DNA of 64,000 nt from Pseudomonas inefficax. GTDB taxonomy: Bacteria; Pseudomonadota; Gammaproteobacteria; Pseudomonadales; Pseudomonadaceae. The stretch is from the NCBI RefSeq assembly GCF_900277125.1, contig NZ_OPYN01000152.1:1-64000 (forward strand), written 5' to 3'. Positions 25,710 through 34,784 of the stretch are shown here, in pieces. The translations under genes were made by a program, and so were the position numbers. Position 1 is the stretch's first letter. Every line of letters begins with the position of its first letter. The notes beneath the pieces were generated by a model that had not been told where the DNA came from, searched no databases, and was given only the letters and a program-made list of their open reading frames with translations.

Positions 25710-27431
25710 ATGAAGCAGCTCCTGAAAATGGCAATCAGCGCCGGCCTGGCCTGCACGTGCACACCGGGTTTCGCGGCGGTGGACCTGATCCTGCACAACT
25801 CCAAGGTCTACACCGCCGAACCCGGCCAGCCCTTGCAGCAGGCCGTGGCCGTCGAAGGCGAGAAAATCGTCGCGGTAGGTTCCGATCAGGCCGTACTACG
25901 CCTGAAGGCCGAAGGCACCCGGGTCATCGACCTGGGCGGCAAGGTACTGATGCCTGGCATGCTCGACGCCCACTCGCATGCCATCAAGGGTGGCCTGCAA
26001 CTGGTGCTGGCCGACCTGGCAGGCGAGCAGGTCGCCCTGGACGAACTGGAGCGACGCCTGAAGCAATGGCGCAGCGACGGCAAGGCCGTACGCGGCGAGT
26101 TCCTTGTCGTCGGTGGTGTACCGGGCACCTACTGGAATGACATCCCTGCGCTGGAACAGCGCTTCAACCACGGCGAATGGGCCGCGCAACCGATTCTGTT
26201 CGCCGCCAACGACATGCACACCGGCTGGGCCAACCAGGCCATGCTCAAGCGTGCTGCAATCGATGCCGAAACCATCGCTGCCCTGCCTGCCGAGGCACGC
26301 AACACCATTGGCCAACACCCGGACGGAACACCAAACGGTTTCCTCGCCGATGCCAGCTACTACCCGGTGACCGACCTTCTGCCCCCGCTGCCCCACGCCA
26401 CCCTGCTGAGCGCAGGACGCATGGCCCTTGACCACTACAAGCAGCTGGGCATCACCGGCTGGATGGACCCGCTGGCCAACGAGCTGCCGGGGGCCGATGT
26501 GAAAAACCATTCGCTGGGCGTGCTGCCGGTGTACAAGGACCTCTCCGCGCGTGGCGAGCTGACCGCCCACGTCGCCGCCCTGCTGATGGCCGATTCCAGG
26601 GCCCGCCCTGCCGACCTGGACGAACTGGACCGGGTTCGTCAGCAATTTCTCGGCGTTCGCAACCTCACCCTGCCAGGCATCAAGGTATTCGCCGACGGCG
26701 TTGCCGAAGCGCCTGCGCAGACGGCGGCAATGCTCGAGCCCTACAGCAACTCCGGCAAGCACGGTGAACTGCTGCTGGACCCGCAACACTTTGGCGAACT
26801 GGTCAGCGCCGCCGATGCCCGTGGCTGGTTGGTGCATGTGCATGCCATCGGCGACCGCGCCGTGCGCGAGGCGCTCAACGGCATCGAGCAGGCCCGGCGT
26901 GATCGCCACAGCGGCATCCCCCACTCCATTACTCACTTGCAGCTGGTCAACCCCAGGGAATACGCCCGTTTCAAACAGCTCGACGTGATTGCAGCAATGC
27001 AGCTGTACTGGGCCAGCGCCGACCAATCGAACATGGAACTGGTCAAGCCGTACGTGAATGCCATGGCCTTCATGCACACCTACCCGGCACGTTCGCTGCT
27101 CAAGCATGGCGCTACCATTGCGGGCGCCAGCGACTGGCCGATCACCACCCCGGACCCTTGGCAAGCGATCTACCAGGCCATCAGCCGCAAGGGGCCCAAA
27201 GGCGTGCTCAACGCCGCTGAAGCCATCGACCGCCAGGTGATGTTCCAGGCCTATACCCTCAACGCCGCCCGCACCATGCGCCTGGAGCAGCAGATCGGTT
27301 CGCTCAAGGTTGGCAAGCAAGCCGACATGATCGTGGTTGACCGCGATGTGCTCGACGTCGATGCCGAAACACTGCGCGATACCCAAGTGGTGCAGACCTG
27401 GTTTGCCGGGAAGCAGATCTACTCACGCTGA
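25710..27431 (+). CDS. Exported amidohydrolase, YtcJ type
   Basis: A 573-residue metal-dependent hydrolase of the amidohydrolase-3 (YtcJ/NfdA) family. A signal sequence (MKQLLKMAISAGLACTCTPG, cleavage near FAA) suggests periplasmic location. The metal site includes HSH in MPGMLDAHSHAIKGG, the later HVHAIGDRAVRE, and Asp in GASDWPITTPDPW. Members hydrolyse N-substituted formamides and other amides or imines. It diverges from the LysR gene at 25463. Paired with a cytoplasmic C45 enzyme and a MFS carrier, it would cleave an amide outside the cytoplasm before uptake; substrate unknown. Confidence 0.9.
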   Translation: MKQLLKMAISAGLACTCTPGFAAVDLILHNSKVYTAEPGQPLQQAVAVEGEKIVAVGSDQAVLRLKAEGTRVIDLGGKVLMPGMLDAHSHAIKGGLQLVLADLAGEQVALDELERRLKQWRSDGKAVRGEFLVVGGVPGTYWNDIPALEQRFNHGEWAAQPILFAANDMHTGWANQAMLKRAAIDAETIAALPAEARNTIGQHPDGTPNGFLADASYYPVTDLLPPLPHATLLSAGRMALDHYKQLGITGWMDPLANELPGADVKNHSLGVLPVYKDLSARGELTAHVAALLMADSRARPADLDELDRVRQQFLGVRNLTLPGIKVFADGVAEAPAQTAAMLEPYSNSGKHGELLLDPQHFGELVSAADARGWLVHVHAIGDRAVREALNGIEQARRDRHSGIPHSITHLQLVNPREYARFKQLDVIAAMQLYWASADQSNMELVKPYVNAMAFMHTYPARSLLKHGATIAGASDWPITTPDPWQAIYQAISRKGPKGVLNAAEAIDRQVMFQAYTLNAARTMRLEQQIGSLKVGKQADMIVVDRDVLDVDAETLRDTQVVQTWFAGKQIYSR

Positions 27432-27478
27432 TCGGCGAACGTCATCGACGCGGTCTATCAGATCATCCATCCCATCGA

Positions 27479-27493
27479 TTTGACCGCGTCAAA
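27479..27493 (+). promoter_or_regulatory. Perfect inverted repeat upstream of the FNT gene
   Basis: TTTGAC-CGC-GTCAAA, a perfect 6+3+6 palindrome 154 nt before the start at 27647. Half-site TTGAC is shared with many helix-turn-helix operators; the FNR/ANR box would need TTGAT-N4-ATCAA, so it is not a clear Anr site. Regulator unknown. Confidence 0.45.
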
Positions 27494-27646
27494 TTGCCTC
27501 ATGTAGCTTGCCGCCCTCTTCGAAGTTGGCCCAAAGGTGTGCGTTACACCGCAGGGCCGACTGCGCAGGCCATCCCCGTACTGTTAAAGCCCCACCACGG
27601 CGAGCCTACCCGCTGTAGTCGCCGTCACTGTGTTCGAGTTTCCGAA

Positions 27647-28435
27647 ATGTCCGTCAATAGCCCCACCCGTATCACCGAGCTCGTCATCGAGAGCGGCGTC
27701 AAAAAAGCCCATCTATCCACCCAGGCGACACTGGTCCTGGGGTTTCTCGCAGGTGCATTCATTTCGCTGGGGTTTCTCCTGGCTATCCACGTCAGCACCA
27801 TGATCCCGGCACAGTGGGCCTCGTTCGGCACACTGCTGGGCGCCGCGGTATTCCCCATCGGCCTGATCCTGGTGATTCTGGCCGGTGGCGAACTGCTCAC
27901 CGGCAACATGATGAGCTTGCCCTTGGCGATGTTCGCCCGACGTATCGGCCCAGGCGCCTTGGCGCGCAACTGGCTGCTGGTGACGGTAGCCAACATGTTG
28001 GGTGCACTGTTCGTTGCCGGGTGCTTCGGGCACCTGCTGGGCCTGACCGAGGGGGCCTACCTGAACAAGGTGCTGGCGGCTGCGACCAGCAAGACCAACG
28101 CCGACTTCCTTCACGCCTTCGTGTCCGGCATCGGCTGCAACTGGTTGGTGTGCCTGGCAGTGTGGCTTTCGTATGCCAGCCGTGAAATGAGCGGCAAGAT
28201 TCTCGGCATCTGGTTCCCGATCATGGCGTTCGTCGCCATCGGTTTCCAGCACGTGGTCGCCAACATGTTCCTGATCCCCGCTGCGATTTTTGCCGGGTAC
28301 TTGAGCTGGGCGCAGCTGGCGGAGAACCTGGTGGCCGTGTTCCTGGGTAATGCGGTGGGTGGGGCGATATTCGTGGGGCTGGCGTATTACGTGTCCTACG
28401 GTGTGCCTTCGCAGGAGGCGTGCGAGGTGCAGTGA
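27647..28435 (+). CDS. Formate/nitrite transporter (FNT) family channel
   Basis: A 262-residue pentameric-type channel with six helices. FNT marks: FLAGAFISLGFLLAIHVSTM, AGGELLTGNMMSLPLAM (the conserved ELFTGN-like slide loop) and HAFVSGIGCNWLVCLAVWLS, ending FAGYLSWAQLAENLVAVFLG and NAVGGAIFVGL. Such channels carry formate, nitrite or hydrosulfide. MSVNSPTRITELV at 27647 is taken as start; the frame is open upstream but has no homology there. Stands alone; the substrate is not identifiable from context. Confidence 0.88.
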   Translation: MSVNSPTRITELVIESGVKKAHLSTQATLVLGFLAGAFISLGFLLAIHVSTMIPAQWASFGTLLGAAVFPIGLILVILAGGELLTGNMMSLPLAMFARRIGPGALARNWLLVTVANMLGALFVAGCFGHLLGLTEGAYLNKVLAAATSKTNADFLHAFVSGIGCNWLVCLAVWLSYASREMSGKILGIWFPIMAFVAIGFQHVVANMFLIPAAIFAGYLSWAQLAENLVAVFLGNAVGGAIFVGLAYYVSYGVPSQEACEVQ

Positions 28436-28450
28436 AGCTTTACGCGACCG

Positions 28451-28565
28451 AGGTGCATGGCACCGGCTTCGCCGGTGTTCGCGGCTGAAGCCGCTCCCAC
28501 AGGGACCGCGCATTGTCTGAGCATCGCGCCAAACCTGTGGGAGCGGGCAAGCCCGCGAAGGGCCG
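28451..28565. repeat. Paired REP elements
   Basis: GCATGGCACCGGCTTCGCCG with the arm CGGCTGAAGCCGCTCCCACA, about 20 bp spacer, then TGTGGGAGCGGGCAAGCCCG. Two REP units in opposite orientation after the FNT gene. Confidence 0.85.
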
Positions 28566-28629
28566 CAGCCGCCCCAATTGGCTTGACTGCCCGCCTGCAC
28601 CTGCATGAATTGCTACCCAACGCCGATCT

Positions 28630-29556
28630 CTAGAAGGGCGACAGGTAACGCAGCGTCAGCTGCTTGCCCTCAGTTCGGTTCCTTGCACCCTGCTCCACAT
28701 AGAAGTTGGCGTAGAACGCCTGCTTGCCTCTGCTGTACATCACACCAGGCCCCAGGGCCAGCACGCGTTCCTTGGACGCTGACTGCCGGTGGCCGTCGAT
28801 CCGGTCGGCCGATATCTGCTCCAGGTGATAACCGGCAAGGCCCACCCGCCAGGCATCGGAGATTGCGTAAGACACCGAGAAGTTGCTGTGCACCGCCTCG
28901 CCGGGCTGGATATCGTCGGCCTGCAAATGCCTGGCCGGGTCTTCGTTGCGGCTCGACCAGGCGTAATGAAGGCGCCCACTGACCTCGAGCCGGTCGGTCA
29001 GCTCCCAGGTAAAGGCGTAGTGCGGGCTGACCACCCACAGGTTGCTGCCGACGTTGATGCTGGCATCACGGTGGTAATCCCCGGTGGGTGCGGTGATTAC
29101 CAGGTTCAAACGCTGCCAGTACGGGCGCCCGAACAGTTGCACCGGCGCCCATTGCAATAGCAATGGGCTGAAGATCAGGTCGCCCTGGCGCGTGCGTGAA
29201 CCGTCAGGGCCGTTGTCGATATCGACGTCCAGGTGCACCAGCGGCAACAGCACTTCCATGCCGTAGTTGGCGCCCAGCAGCTTGTGTTCGGTAATGTAGG
29301 CCAGGTGCGGCAGCACAGTGGTGCTGTGCACTTTCTGACGGCCCGGCACCGCGCTGCCGTGGCTGTCCGTGGCGTCCTGGGCACGATAGTGCTGGATCGG
29401 CAGCTCGAACAGCATGCCTGGCCGTACGATCCCATCCAGGAAGCTGGTGTTACCCAGCGGCAACGGCGGCAGGCTGACAGCATCGGCCATGACTTTGGCG
29501 CTACCCAGTGCCGTCGCCAGCGACAACAGTGCAGCGGACTTTCTATAAGGCCTCAT
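28630..29556 (-). CDS. SphA/MetA-type outer-membrane protein (phenol-degradation meta-pathway family)
   Basis: A 308-residue exported protein of the Phenol_MetA_deg family: signal peptide MRPYRKSAALLSLATALGSA (cleavage near VMA), then alternating beta strands such as LNLVITAPTGDYHRDASINV and VVSPHYAFTWELTDRLEVSG. It ends in an aromatic residue (RYLSPF), as outer-membrane barrels do. Family members sit beside aromatic-catabolism genes and are believed to help uptake of hydrophobic substrates. AGGAGACCTGA precedes the ATG. Divergent from the LysR gene at 29675, which probably controls it. Confidence 0.87.
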   Translation of the reverse strand: MRPYRKSAALLSLATALGSAKVMADAVSLPPLPLGNTSFLDGIVRPGMLFELPIQHYRAQDATDSHGSAVPGRQKVHSTTVLPHLAYITEHKLLGANYGMEVLLPLVHLDVDIDNGPDGSRTRQGDLIFSPLLLQWAPVQLFGRPYWQRLNLVITAPTGDYHRDASINVGSNLWVVSPHYAFTWELTDRLEVSGRLHYAWSSRNEDPARHLQADDIQPGEAVHSNFSVSYAISDAWRVGLAGYHLEQISADRIDGHRQSASKERVLALGPGVMYSRGKQAFYANFYVEQGARNRTEGKQLTLRYLSPF

Positions 29557-29674
29557 TCAGGTCTCCTGTGGGCATTAATGTTTCAACGCCAAGCTGGAAA
29601 CGTTAGTGCCCTCACGCTGCAAGCGCTAGAGCTGATAGATTGGCCACAGAGTTCCATCTGGTGAACGATCGAAC

Positions 29675-30568
29675 ATGGAAGACCTGAACGACCTGTACTA
29701 CTTCGCCCAAGTCGTCGAGCACGGCGGTTTCGCGCCTGCCGGGCGGGCACTGAACATTCCAAAATCCACACTCAGCCGACGCGTCCTGCAGCTGGAGGAA
29801 CTGGGCGTTCGCCTGCTTCAGCGTTCCACCCGACACTTTTCGGTGACCGCGACGGGCCAGGAGTTCTTCCAGCATTGCAGGGCCATGCTGGTGGAAGCGG
29901 AAGCGGCCCAATGGGTGGTCGAACGCACCCGCGCCGAGCCCCAGGGCACCGTCCGCATGAGCTGCCCGACAACCCTGCTGCATTACCGGGTCGGCGGGCT
30001 GGTCAGTCGTTTCATGGCCGAAAACCCGAAAGTGAAGGTGCACCTGGAACCCACCAACCGCCGTGTGGATGTATTGGGCGAAGGCCTCGACCTGGCGCTG
30101 CGGGTGCGCTTCCCGCCGCTGGAGGACAGCGACCTGGTCATGCGCACACTGGCCAGGAGCCCGCAGCGGCTGGTCGCCAGCCCCTCGCTGGTGGAGCGAC
30201 TGGCGCTGCAGCTGCCCATCGAACCAGAGCACCTGAGTCAGCAGCCGAGCCTGGATTGGGGGCCGCCCAGAGACCACATCTGGCAACTTGAAGGGCCCGA
30301 TGGCGCGCATGCCGAAATCCGCCACACGCCGCGCTACATCACCGATGACATGAGCGCTCTGCGGCAGGCGGCGCTTGACGGTGTAGGCATCGTGCAATTG
30401 CCGTTCATGGTGGTTGACCAGGACCTGAAAAACGGCCGGTTGGTGGAGCTCAACCCGCAATGGGAACCGCGCTGCGGCATCGTCCATGCGGTGTTCCCTT
30501 CCCGCCGCGGGCTGTTGCCCTCAGTGCGCAGCCTGATCGACTTTCTGGCCGAACATATCTGGGAATGA
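29675..30568 (+). CDS. LysR-family regulator
   Basis: A 297-residue LysR of the AaeR/CrgA-like group: MEDLNDLYYFAQVVEHGGFA, helix-turn-helix GRALNIPKSTLSRRVLQLEE, effector domain starting VRMSCPTTLLHYRVGGLVSR. It is very similar in wording to the LysR at 32913-33821 (EDLN/FDLNELY, PKSTLSRRV against PKSRLSRRV), so the two are close paralogues. It diverges from the SphA-like gene (118 bp). Confidence 0.9.
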   Translation: MEDLNDLYYFAQVVEHGGFAPAGRALNIPKSTLSRRVLQLEELGVRLLQRSTRHFSVTATGQEFFQHCRAMLVEAEAAQWVVERTRAEPQGTVRMSCPTTLLHYRVGGLVSRFMAENPKVKVHLEPTNRRVDVLGEGLDLALRVRFPPLEDSDLVMRTLARSPQRLVASPSLVERLALQLPIEPEHLSQQPSLDWGPPRDHIWQLEGPDGAHAEIRHTPRYITDDMSALRQAALDGVGIVQLPFMVVDQDLKNGRLVELNPQWEPRCGIVHAVFPSRRGLLPSVRSLIDFLAEHIWE

Positions 30569-30572
30569 CCGG

Positions 30573-30757
30573 CGGGGGCCGCCTTGCGGCCCTTCGCGGG
30601 CACGCCCGCTCCCACAAGTACGGCTGCGCTGTCGCGTAGAGAACTGAATTCGCAAGCAATCCGCGTCACCCTGTGGGAGCGGCTTTAGCCGCGAAGAATC
30701 CAACGCGGTGCATGGCACCGGCTACGCCGGTGTTCGCGGCTAAAGCCGCTCCCACAA
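30573..30757. repeat. REP cluster
   Basis: A REP (GGGGGCCGCCTTGCGGCCCT plus TTCGCGGGCACGCCCGCTCC) at 30573-30617, then an inverted REP pair 30671-30757 with ends TGTGGGAGCGGCTTTAGCCG and its complement around the GCACCGGC/GCCGGTGT hairpin. The pair is nearly the reverse of 39944-40034. Confidence 0.87.
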
Positions 30758-30867
30758 GGCCCCTGCTAATTCAATGAGATATGTGCAGTTCCATGAGAGC
30801 GGGCTTGCATGACCAAGAATCATCCCTTCAGCGGGCCTGTGCGTCGTGGCTTGCGCACATCACACGA

Positions 30868-32292
30868 TCAAAACAGGCTGATCGGGTAATCGATGATCAG
30901 CCGGTACTCATCGGCACTGGAGTTGCCGCGGGTATTGCCGGGCGCGGTATAGCCATCACCCTCGCGATGCGTTGCCCAGCGCAGGGTCAGCGAGAGGTCC
31001 TTGGCCGGGCCGGCTGGTACCTGGTACTTGAGAGCAAGGTCGCGTTCCCAGTGCTTGGCGTGCTTGCCGTCCGGGTTGTAGATATAGCCATAACCGACGC
31101 TTGCTGGGTCGACCCGGGTGAGGTCGGCCTCGCCCCGGGTGTAGGCCGCGATGAACTGCAGCGCAGGCGCTCCCAGCGGCGCCAGGCTGGTTTCGTACTG
31201 CAGGCGCCAGGACTTTTCACCGGGGCCGTTGAAATCGGCAAATTGCTGGGAATTGCTCAGGTAAAGGAAGACACGGTCGTTCTGCGTGATGTAGTCGAAC
31301 GGCGTTCGGCCGTCGACCTTCTGCAAGCCCAGGGTCAGGGTCTGGCCATAGGCGGTCGCGGAGATGCCGGCGCTGTAGGTGTCGTTATCGATGTCACCCA
31401 GCTGGCTGCGCCCTTGGTCCCGGGTCTTGAAGTAGTGCAAGTAGGGTTTGAGCAGCAGCGCATCATTGACCCGAAACACCTCCGAAACCCCCAGGTAGTA
31501 CTGATTCCAGATGTCTTCCAGCTGGCCGCCATAAACGGTCAGCTGCAGCCCTTGCGGCCGGCCATACACCGCGCCAAGCCAGCCGATATGAGGGCTTTCG
31601 CGGTCCGCCGCCACACCCGCGCCGTTACGCGCGCCATAGGCGGTGACCAGGTGGGAGTGGCCGCTCTGGTTGCGCAGCCGGGTAGATTCCACCAACCCGG
31701 CATCCAGCCACAGGTCGTCAATGCCATGGTTCTTCAGGGTGACGCCACGATACGTCTGCGGGAACAGCCGGCTTGTGCCACTCGCCACTACCGGGTTCTC
31801 GACCAACTGGTCGCCGGCCTTCACCAAGGTGTCGAGGTACCTCAGCTTGAGCGCCGCGCCGCCACTGGAAAACATGTCACCCGGCTTGAGCGATGAGTCG
31901 AGCGGGAGCAAGCCAGCACCGCCACTTCCGCCGCCGCCATCGAGCTTGATGCCGAGGAAGGCATGCGCATCCAGGCCCAAGCCGACAGGCGTATCGGTAA
32001 AACCCGACCGGAACGAAAGCAGAAAGCCCTGGGCCCATTCGGTCGGGTCGCGGGGTACCAGGTCAGAGTGGTTATCGCGCTGGAAATAGTAGTTCCTCAC
32101 CAGCGCATCCAGGCGCGCGCCTTCGACCAGACCGGGCGCGATGCCCAGCTCCACGGCCTGTCTGTCGTTGACACCGGTGAAAATGTTGTCCTTCTGGCCC
32201 AAGGCGTTGTCGGCCTGAGCCGGCACGGCAAACAGCAGACCGAGCCCCAAGGGGCAAAGCAGCAGACACCGGTTGGCGTTCAGGGCCACCAT
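30868..32292 (-). CDS. OprD-family outer-membrane porin
   Basis: A 474-residue OprD porin: signal peptide ending VPAQA, then an 18-strand barrel. OprD features: ALVRNYYFQRDN, EWAQGFLLSFRSGFTDTPVG, FLGIKLDGGGG, LRLRYLD-like region and the terminal DYPISLF with C-terminal Phe. Pseudomonas uses these for uptake of amino acids and small carboxylates. MVALNANRCLLL at 32292 has TGAGGAG upstream; the longer frame to 32316 is not needed. The closest function (OpdK/OccK aromatic acid or OccD basic amino acid type) cannot be decided. Neighbours are the LysR and OsmC genes. Confidence 0.92.
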   Translation of the reverse strand: MVALNANRCLLLCPLGLGLLFAVPAQADNALGQKDNIFTGVNDRQAVELGIAPGLVEGARLDALVRNYYFQRDNHSDLVPRDPTEWAQGFLLSFRSGFTDTPVGLGLDAHAFLGIKLDGGGGSGGAGLLPLDSSLKPGDMFSSGGAALKLRYLDTLVKAGDQLVENPVVASGTSRLFPQTYRGVTLKNHGIDDLWLDAGLVESTRLRNQSGHSHLVTAYGARNGAGVAADRESPHIGWLGAVYGRPQGLQLTVYGGQLEDIWNQYYLGVSEVFRVNDALLLKPYLHYFKTRDQGRSQLGDIDNDTYSAGISATAYGQTLTLGLQKVDGRTPFDYITQNDRVFLYLSNSQQFADFNGPGEKSWRLQYETSLAPLGAPALQFIAAYTRGEADLTRVDPASVGYGYIYNPDGKHAKHWERDLALKYQVPAGPAKDLSLTLRWATHREGDGYTAPGNTRGNSSADEYRLIIDYPISLF

Positions 32293-32360
32293 CGTCGTAC
32301 TCCTCAGGTTCGCCAACGGTCAGGCGGCGGCAGCCGGCAGGCGCAACGCTGCACGTTGCC

Positions 32361-32768
32361 TCATTCAACCAGCTTGCTGGCGATGATGATTTCGCCGCTC
32401 AACACCTTGTGAATAGGGCAGGCATTGGCAATTTCCAGCAAGCGTGTGCGTTGCTCTTCGCTCAGCGGCCCGCTCAAGCGAATGTCACGAGCGATCTGGA
32501 TCCGGGGTTCACGCCCCAGTTGCTCCTGCTCGATACGGACATCCACATCGATGGCTTCCAACGGCATTTCCTTGCGCTGTGCATACATGGCCACCGTAAT
32601 GGAGGTACAGGCGCCGAGGGATGACAGCAACAGCCCATGGGGTGACGGCCCGACATCCCCGCCACCTGCCGTCGCCTCGACATCGCTGGCCCACTGGTGC
32701 AGGCCATCTGTCACGTTCACCTGGTACGCCACACCTGCAAAAGAAGCGCGGATTGCTCGCTCTGACAT
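32361..32768 (-). CDS. OsmC-family peroxidase-like protein
   Basis: A 135-residue OsmC/Ohr-fold protein with the two redox cysteines in the family positions: Cys54 in LSSLGACTSITVAMYA and Cys117 in NACPIHKVL. The GGGDVGPSPHGLLLSSLGAC context matches the YhfA/OsmC branch, which reduces hydroperoxides or acts in thiol stress. AGGAG lies 6 nt before the ATG at 32768. It is 68 bp upstream of the OprD gene on the same strand. Confidence 0.9.
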   Translation of the reverse strand: MSERAIRASFAGVAYQVNVTDGLHQWASDVEATAGGGDVGPSPHGLLLSSLGACTSITVAMYAQRKEMPLEAIDVDVRIEQEQLGREPRIQIARDIRLSGPLSEEQRTRLLEIANACPIHKVLSGEIIIASKLVE

Positions 32769-32912
32769 TGAAACTCCTGATTGACGGTTGCCTGTGGCCA
32801 CCTTGCTGCACAGGCTGCAAAGCTTGAATGATAGGTGCACGACGCAGCTCACGATAGGTGGTGAAATGCGCCGCTGCGTTCTGCCTGATGAACGCTGCCC
32901 CGGTCAAAGGCG

Positions 32913-33821
32913 CTACGCCGAACGCTCGAACGCCACCGCAAGAAAGTCGATCAGCTCCCGTACAGCCGGCGTCAGCCCTCGCCGCGAAGGAAACAGGGCG
33001 ATTACCTCGCCCATCCTGGGTACCCAGCCCTCCAGCACGTTCAGCAAGCGCCCGGCGGCCAAGTCATCCTCCACCATGTCCGCTGGCAGCAGCACCACGC
33101 CTACGCCTGCAAGCGCGCCCTGGTACAGCACCGCGATATCGTCGGAGACCAACCGTGGGCGGAAGCGAATGGAAGCCACCCCGCCTTCGGGGCCGTCCAG
33201 GTCCCAGACGTACTCCTGAACATTCGCCCCCCAGCCAAGGCTGGGCAGCTCAAACAGGTCGGCAGGCTGCAGAGCGCGGTCATACTGCGCCAGCAACCCG
33301 GGTGCAGCCACCAGGCACTGGCGGCTCTGCGCCAGTTTGCGCATCACCAGCTCGCTGCTCTCCAGCGGTTGATGGCGCACGCTCAGGACCAGGTCGAAGC
33401 CCTCGCCGATCACATCGACCCGCCGGTTGTAGCTTTTCACCAGCAATTCCACCGCCGGGCATTGCACCATGAACTGCCCAAGCATCGGCGCCAGGCGTGC
33501 ATCCAGCAGTGAGGTGCTGCAGGCCAGCCGGACAATACCGCTGGGCACGGCGCGGCTGCGCTGGATAGCATCCTCGGCAGCAAATGCCCGATCGACCATC
33601 GACATACAGTGATGGTAGTACTCCAGCCCCACCTCGGTGACCGCGAACTGCCGGGTGGAGCGCTGGATCAGGCGCACCCCCAGGCGGTCCTCCAGATTGG
33701 CGACTCGCCGGCTCAGCCGCGACTTGGGCAGGCCGAGCGCGCGCCCGGCCGATGCGAAACCGCCACACTCGACCACCTTGGTATACAGGTACAGCTCATT
33801 CAAATCGAACATCATGCTCAT
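32913..33821 (-). CDS. LysR-family regulator, AaeR-like
   Basis: A 302-residue LysR: MFDLNELYLYTKVVECGGFA, helix-turn-helix GRALGLPKSRLSRRVANLED, effector domain VRLACSTSLLDARLAPMLGQ. The first ATG (33821) and two further in-frame ATGs (33815, 33812) are all possible starts. It lies 13 bp downstream of the HlyD gene on the same strand, so it is co-transcribed with or next to the exporter genes it probably regulates, as AaeR does for aaeXAB. Confidence 0.88.
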   Translation of the reverse strand: MSMMFDLNELYLYTKVVECGGFASAGRALGLPKSRLSRRVANLEDRLGVRLIQRSTRQFAVTEVGLEYYHHCMSMVDRAFAAEDAIQRSRAVPSGIVRLACSTSLLDARLAPMLGQFMVQCPAVELLVKSYNRRVDVIGEGFDLVLSVRHQPLESSELVMRKLAQSRQCLVAAPGLLAQYDRALQPADLFELPSLGWGANVQEYVWDLDGPEGGVASIRFRPRLVSDDIAVLYQGALAGVGVVLLPADMVEDDLAAGRLLNVLEGWVPRMGEVIALFPSRRGLTPAVRELIDFLAVAFERSA

Positions 33822-33834
33822 CGCCCACCCCCTG

Positions 33835-34782
33835 CTATTCGAGAATGGTCACGGTGGCAGTGGTACCCGCACGCAAGGGTGGGGCGTCGGCACTGCGCTC
33901 CAGGCGCAGCCGTACCGGGATGCGCTGGGCAAGCTTGACCCAGGTGTAGCTCGGGTTGACGTTGGCCAGCAGGCGGTTGCCCGGCTGGTTCTCACGGTCG
34001 GTAATGGCATAGGCGATGCTTTCTACCGTGCCATCCAGCACCTCGCCACTCATCAAGGCGATGCGCGCACGGCTGCCCACCTTGATTTTCGGCAACTTGG
34101 TTTCCTCGAAATAGCCACTGACATGGAACGACGAACTGTCGACCAGCGCCAGCAGCGGCATGCCCGGCTGGGCATAGTCGCCCTGGCGGGTCAGCAGGTT
34201 GGTCACATACCCACTGGCCGGGGCGCTGACCCGGGTGCGTTCGAGGTCGAGCCGGGCCTGTTGCAGCGTGGCCTCGGCGAGTTGCACGTTGGCCTGTGCC
34301 AGGCCGAGGTTGGACTGTTCGCGCAGCAGGTCGGCCTGAGCCACGGCCACGTCGGTGCCAGCCTTTTCCCATTCTTCGGCAGAGATTGCCGACATCGATT
34401 GCAGCTTGCGTCGACGTTGCTCTTCGCTACGCCGCTGCTTGAGCTGCGCCTCGTTGGCGACGATGGCGGCCTGCGACTGGCCCAGCGCCGCGCGTGCGAC
34501 CTCGACGGCTCGCACGGCATGCAGCACGGCCAGCTCGTAGCGCGCCGGGTCGATCTGCAGCAACAGGTCGCCTTGCCTGACGAACTGGTTGTCTTGCACC
34601 GGTAGCTCGATGATGCGCCCGGCCACCTCGGCCGACAGGGTCACCACATCGGCCCGCACACGGGCATCACGGGTCCAGGGCGCACGGGTGTAGTAGTCCC
34701 AGGCAAACCAGCCCAGCACCACCGCAAGCGCCAGCACTGCCAGGGTCACGGCCTTGGCTAGAACAGGTTTCAACACAGGCAT
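33835..34782 (-). CDS. HlyD-family periplasmic adaptor (AaeA/EmrA-like)
   Basis: A 315-residue membrane-fusion protein: one N-terminal membrane helix (VTLAVLALAVVLGWFAWDYY), a short lipoyl half (VRADVVTLSAEVAGRIIELP), a long coiled-coil (QAAIVANEAQLKQRRSEEQR and following), the second lipoyl half (APASGYVTNLLTRQGDYAQP) and a barrel domain. It joins the inner-membrane FUSC protein to an outer-membrane channel to expel aromatic acids or similar weak acids. The start MPVLKPVLAK at 34782 follows the DUF1656 stop by 2 nt. Confidence 0.92.
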   Translation of the reverse strand: MPVLKPVLAKAVTLAVLALAVVLGWFAWDYYTRAPWTRDARVRADVVTLSAEVAGRIIELPVQDNQFVRQGDLLLQIDPARYELAVLHAVRAVEVARAALGQSQAAIVANEAQLKQRRSEEQRRRKLQSMSAISAEEWEKAGTDVAVAQADLLREQSNLGLAQANVQLAEATLQQARLDLERTRVSAPASGYVTNLLTRQGDYAQPGMPLLALVDSSSFHVSGYFEETKLPKIKVGSRARIALMSGEVLDGTVESIAYAITDRENQPGNRLLANVNPSYTWVKLAQRIPVRLRLERSADAPPLRAGTTATVTILE

Positions 34783-34784
34783 TT

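Noticed and set aside
25896..27386. A 496-codon minus-strand frame
   Set aside because: Antisense shadow of the amidohydrolase, no recognisable family.
27479..27493. Anr/FNR box before the FNT gene
   Set aside because: Half-site TTGAC with 3-nt spacing does not match TTGAT-N4-ATCAA; reported only as an unassigned palindrome.
27500..27646. Riboswitch in the FNT leader
   Set aside because: The leader has several short hairpins but no conserved core of a known class that I can recognise.
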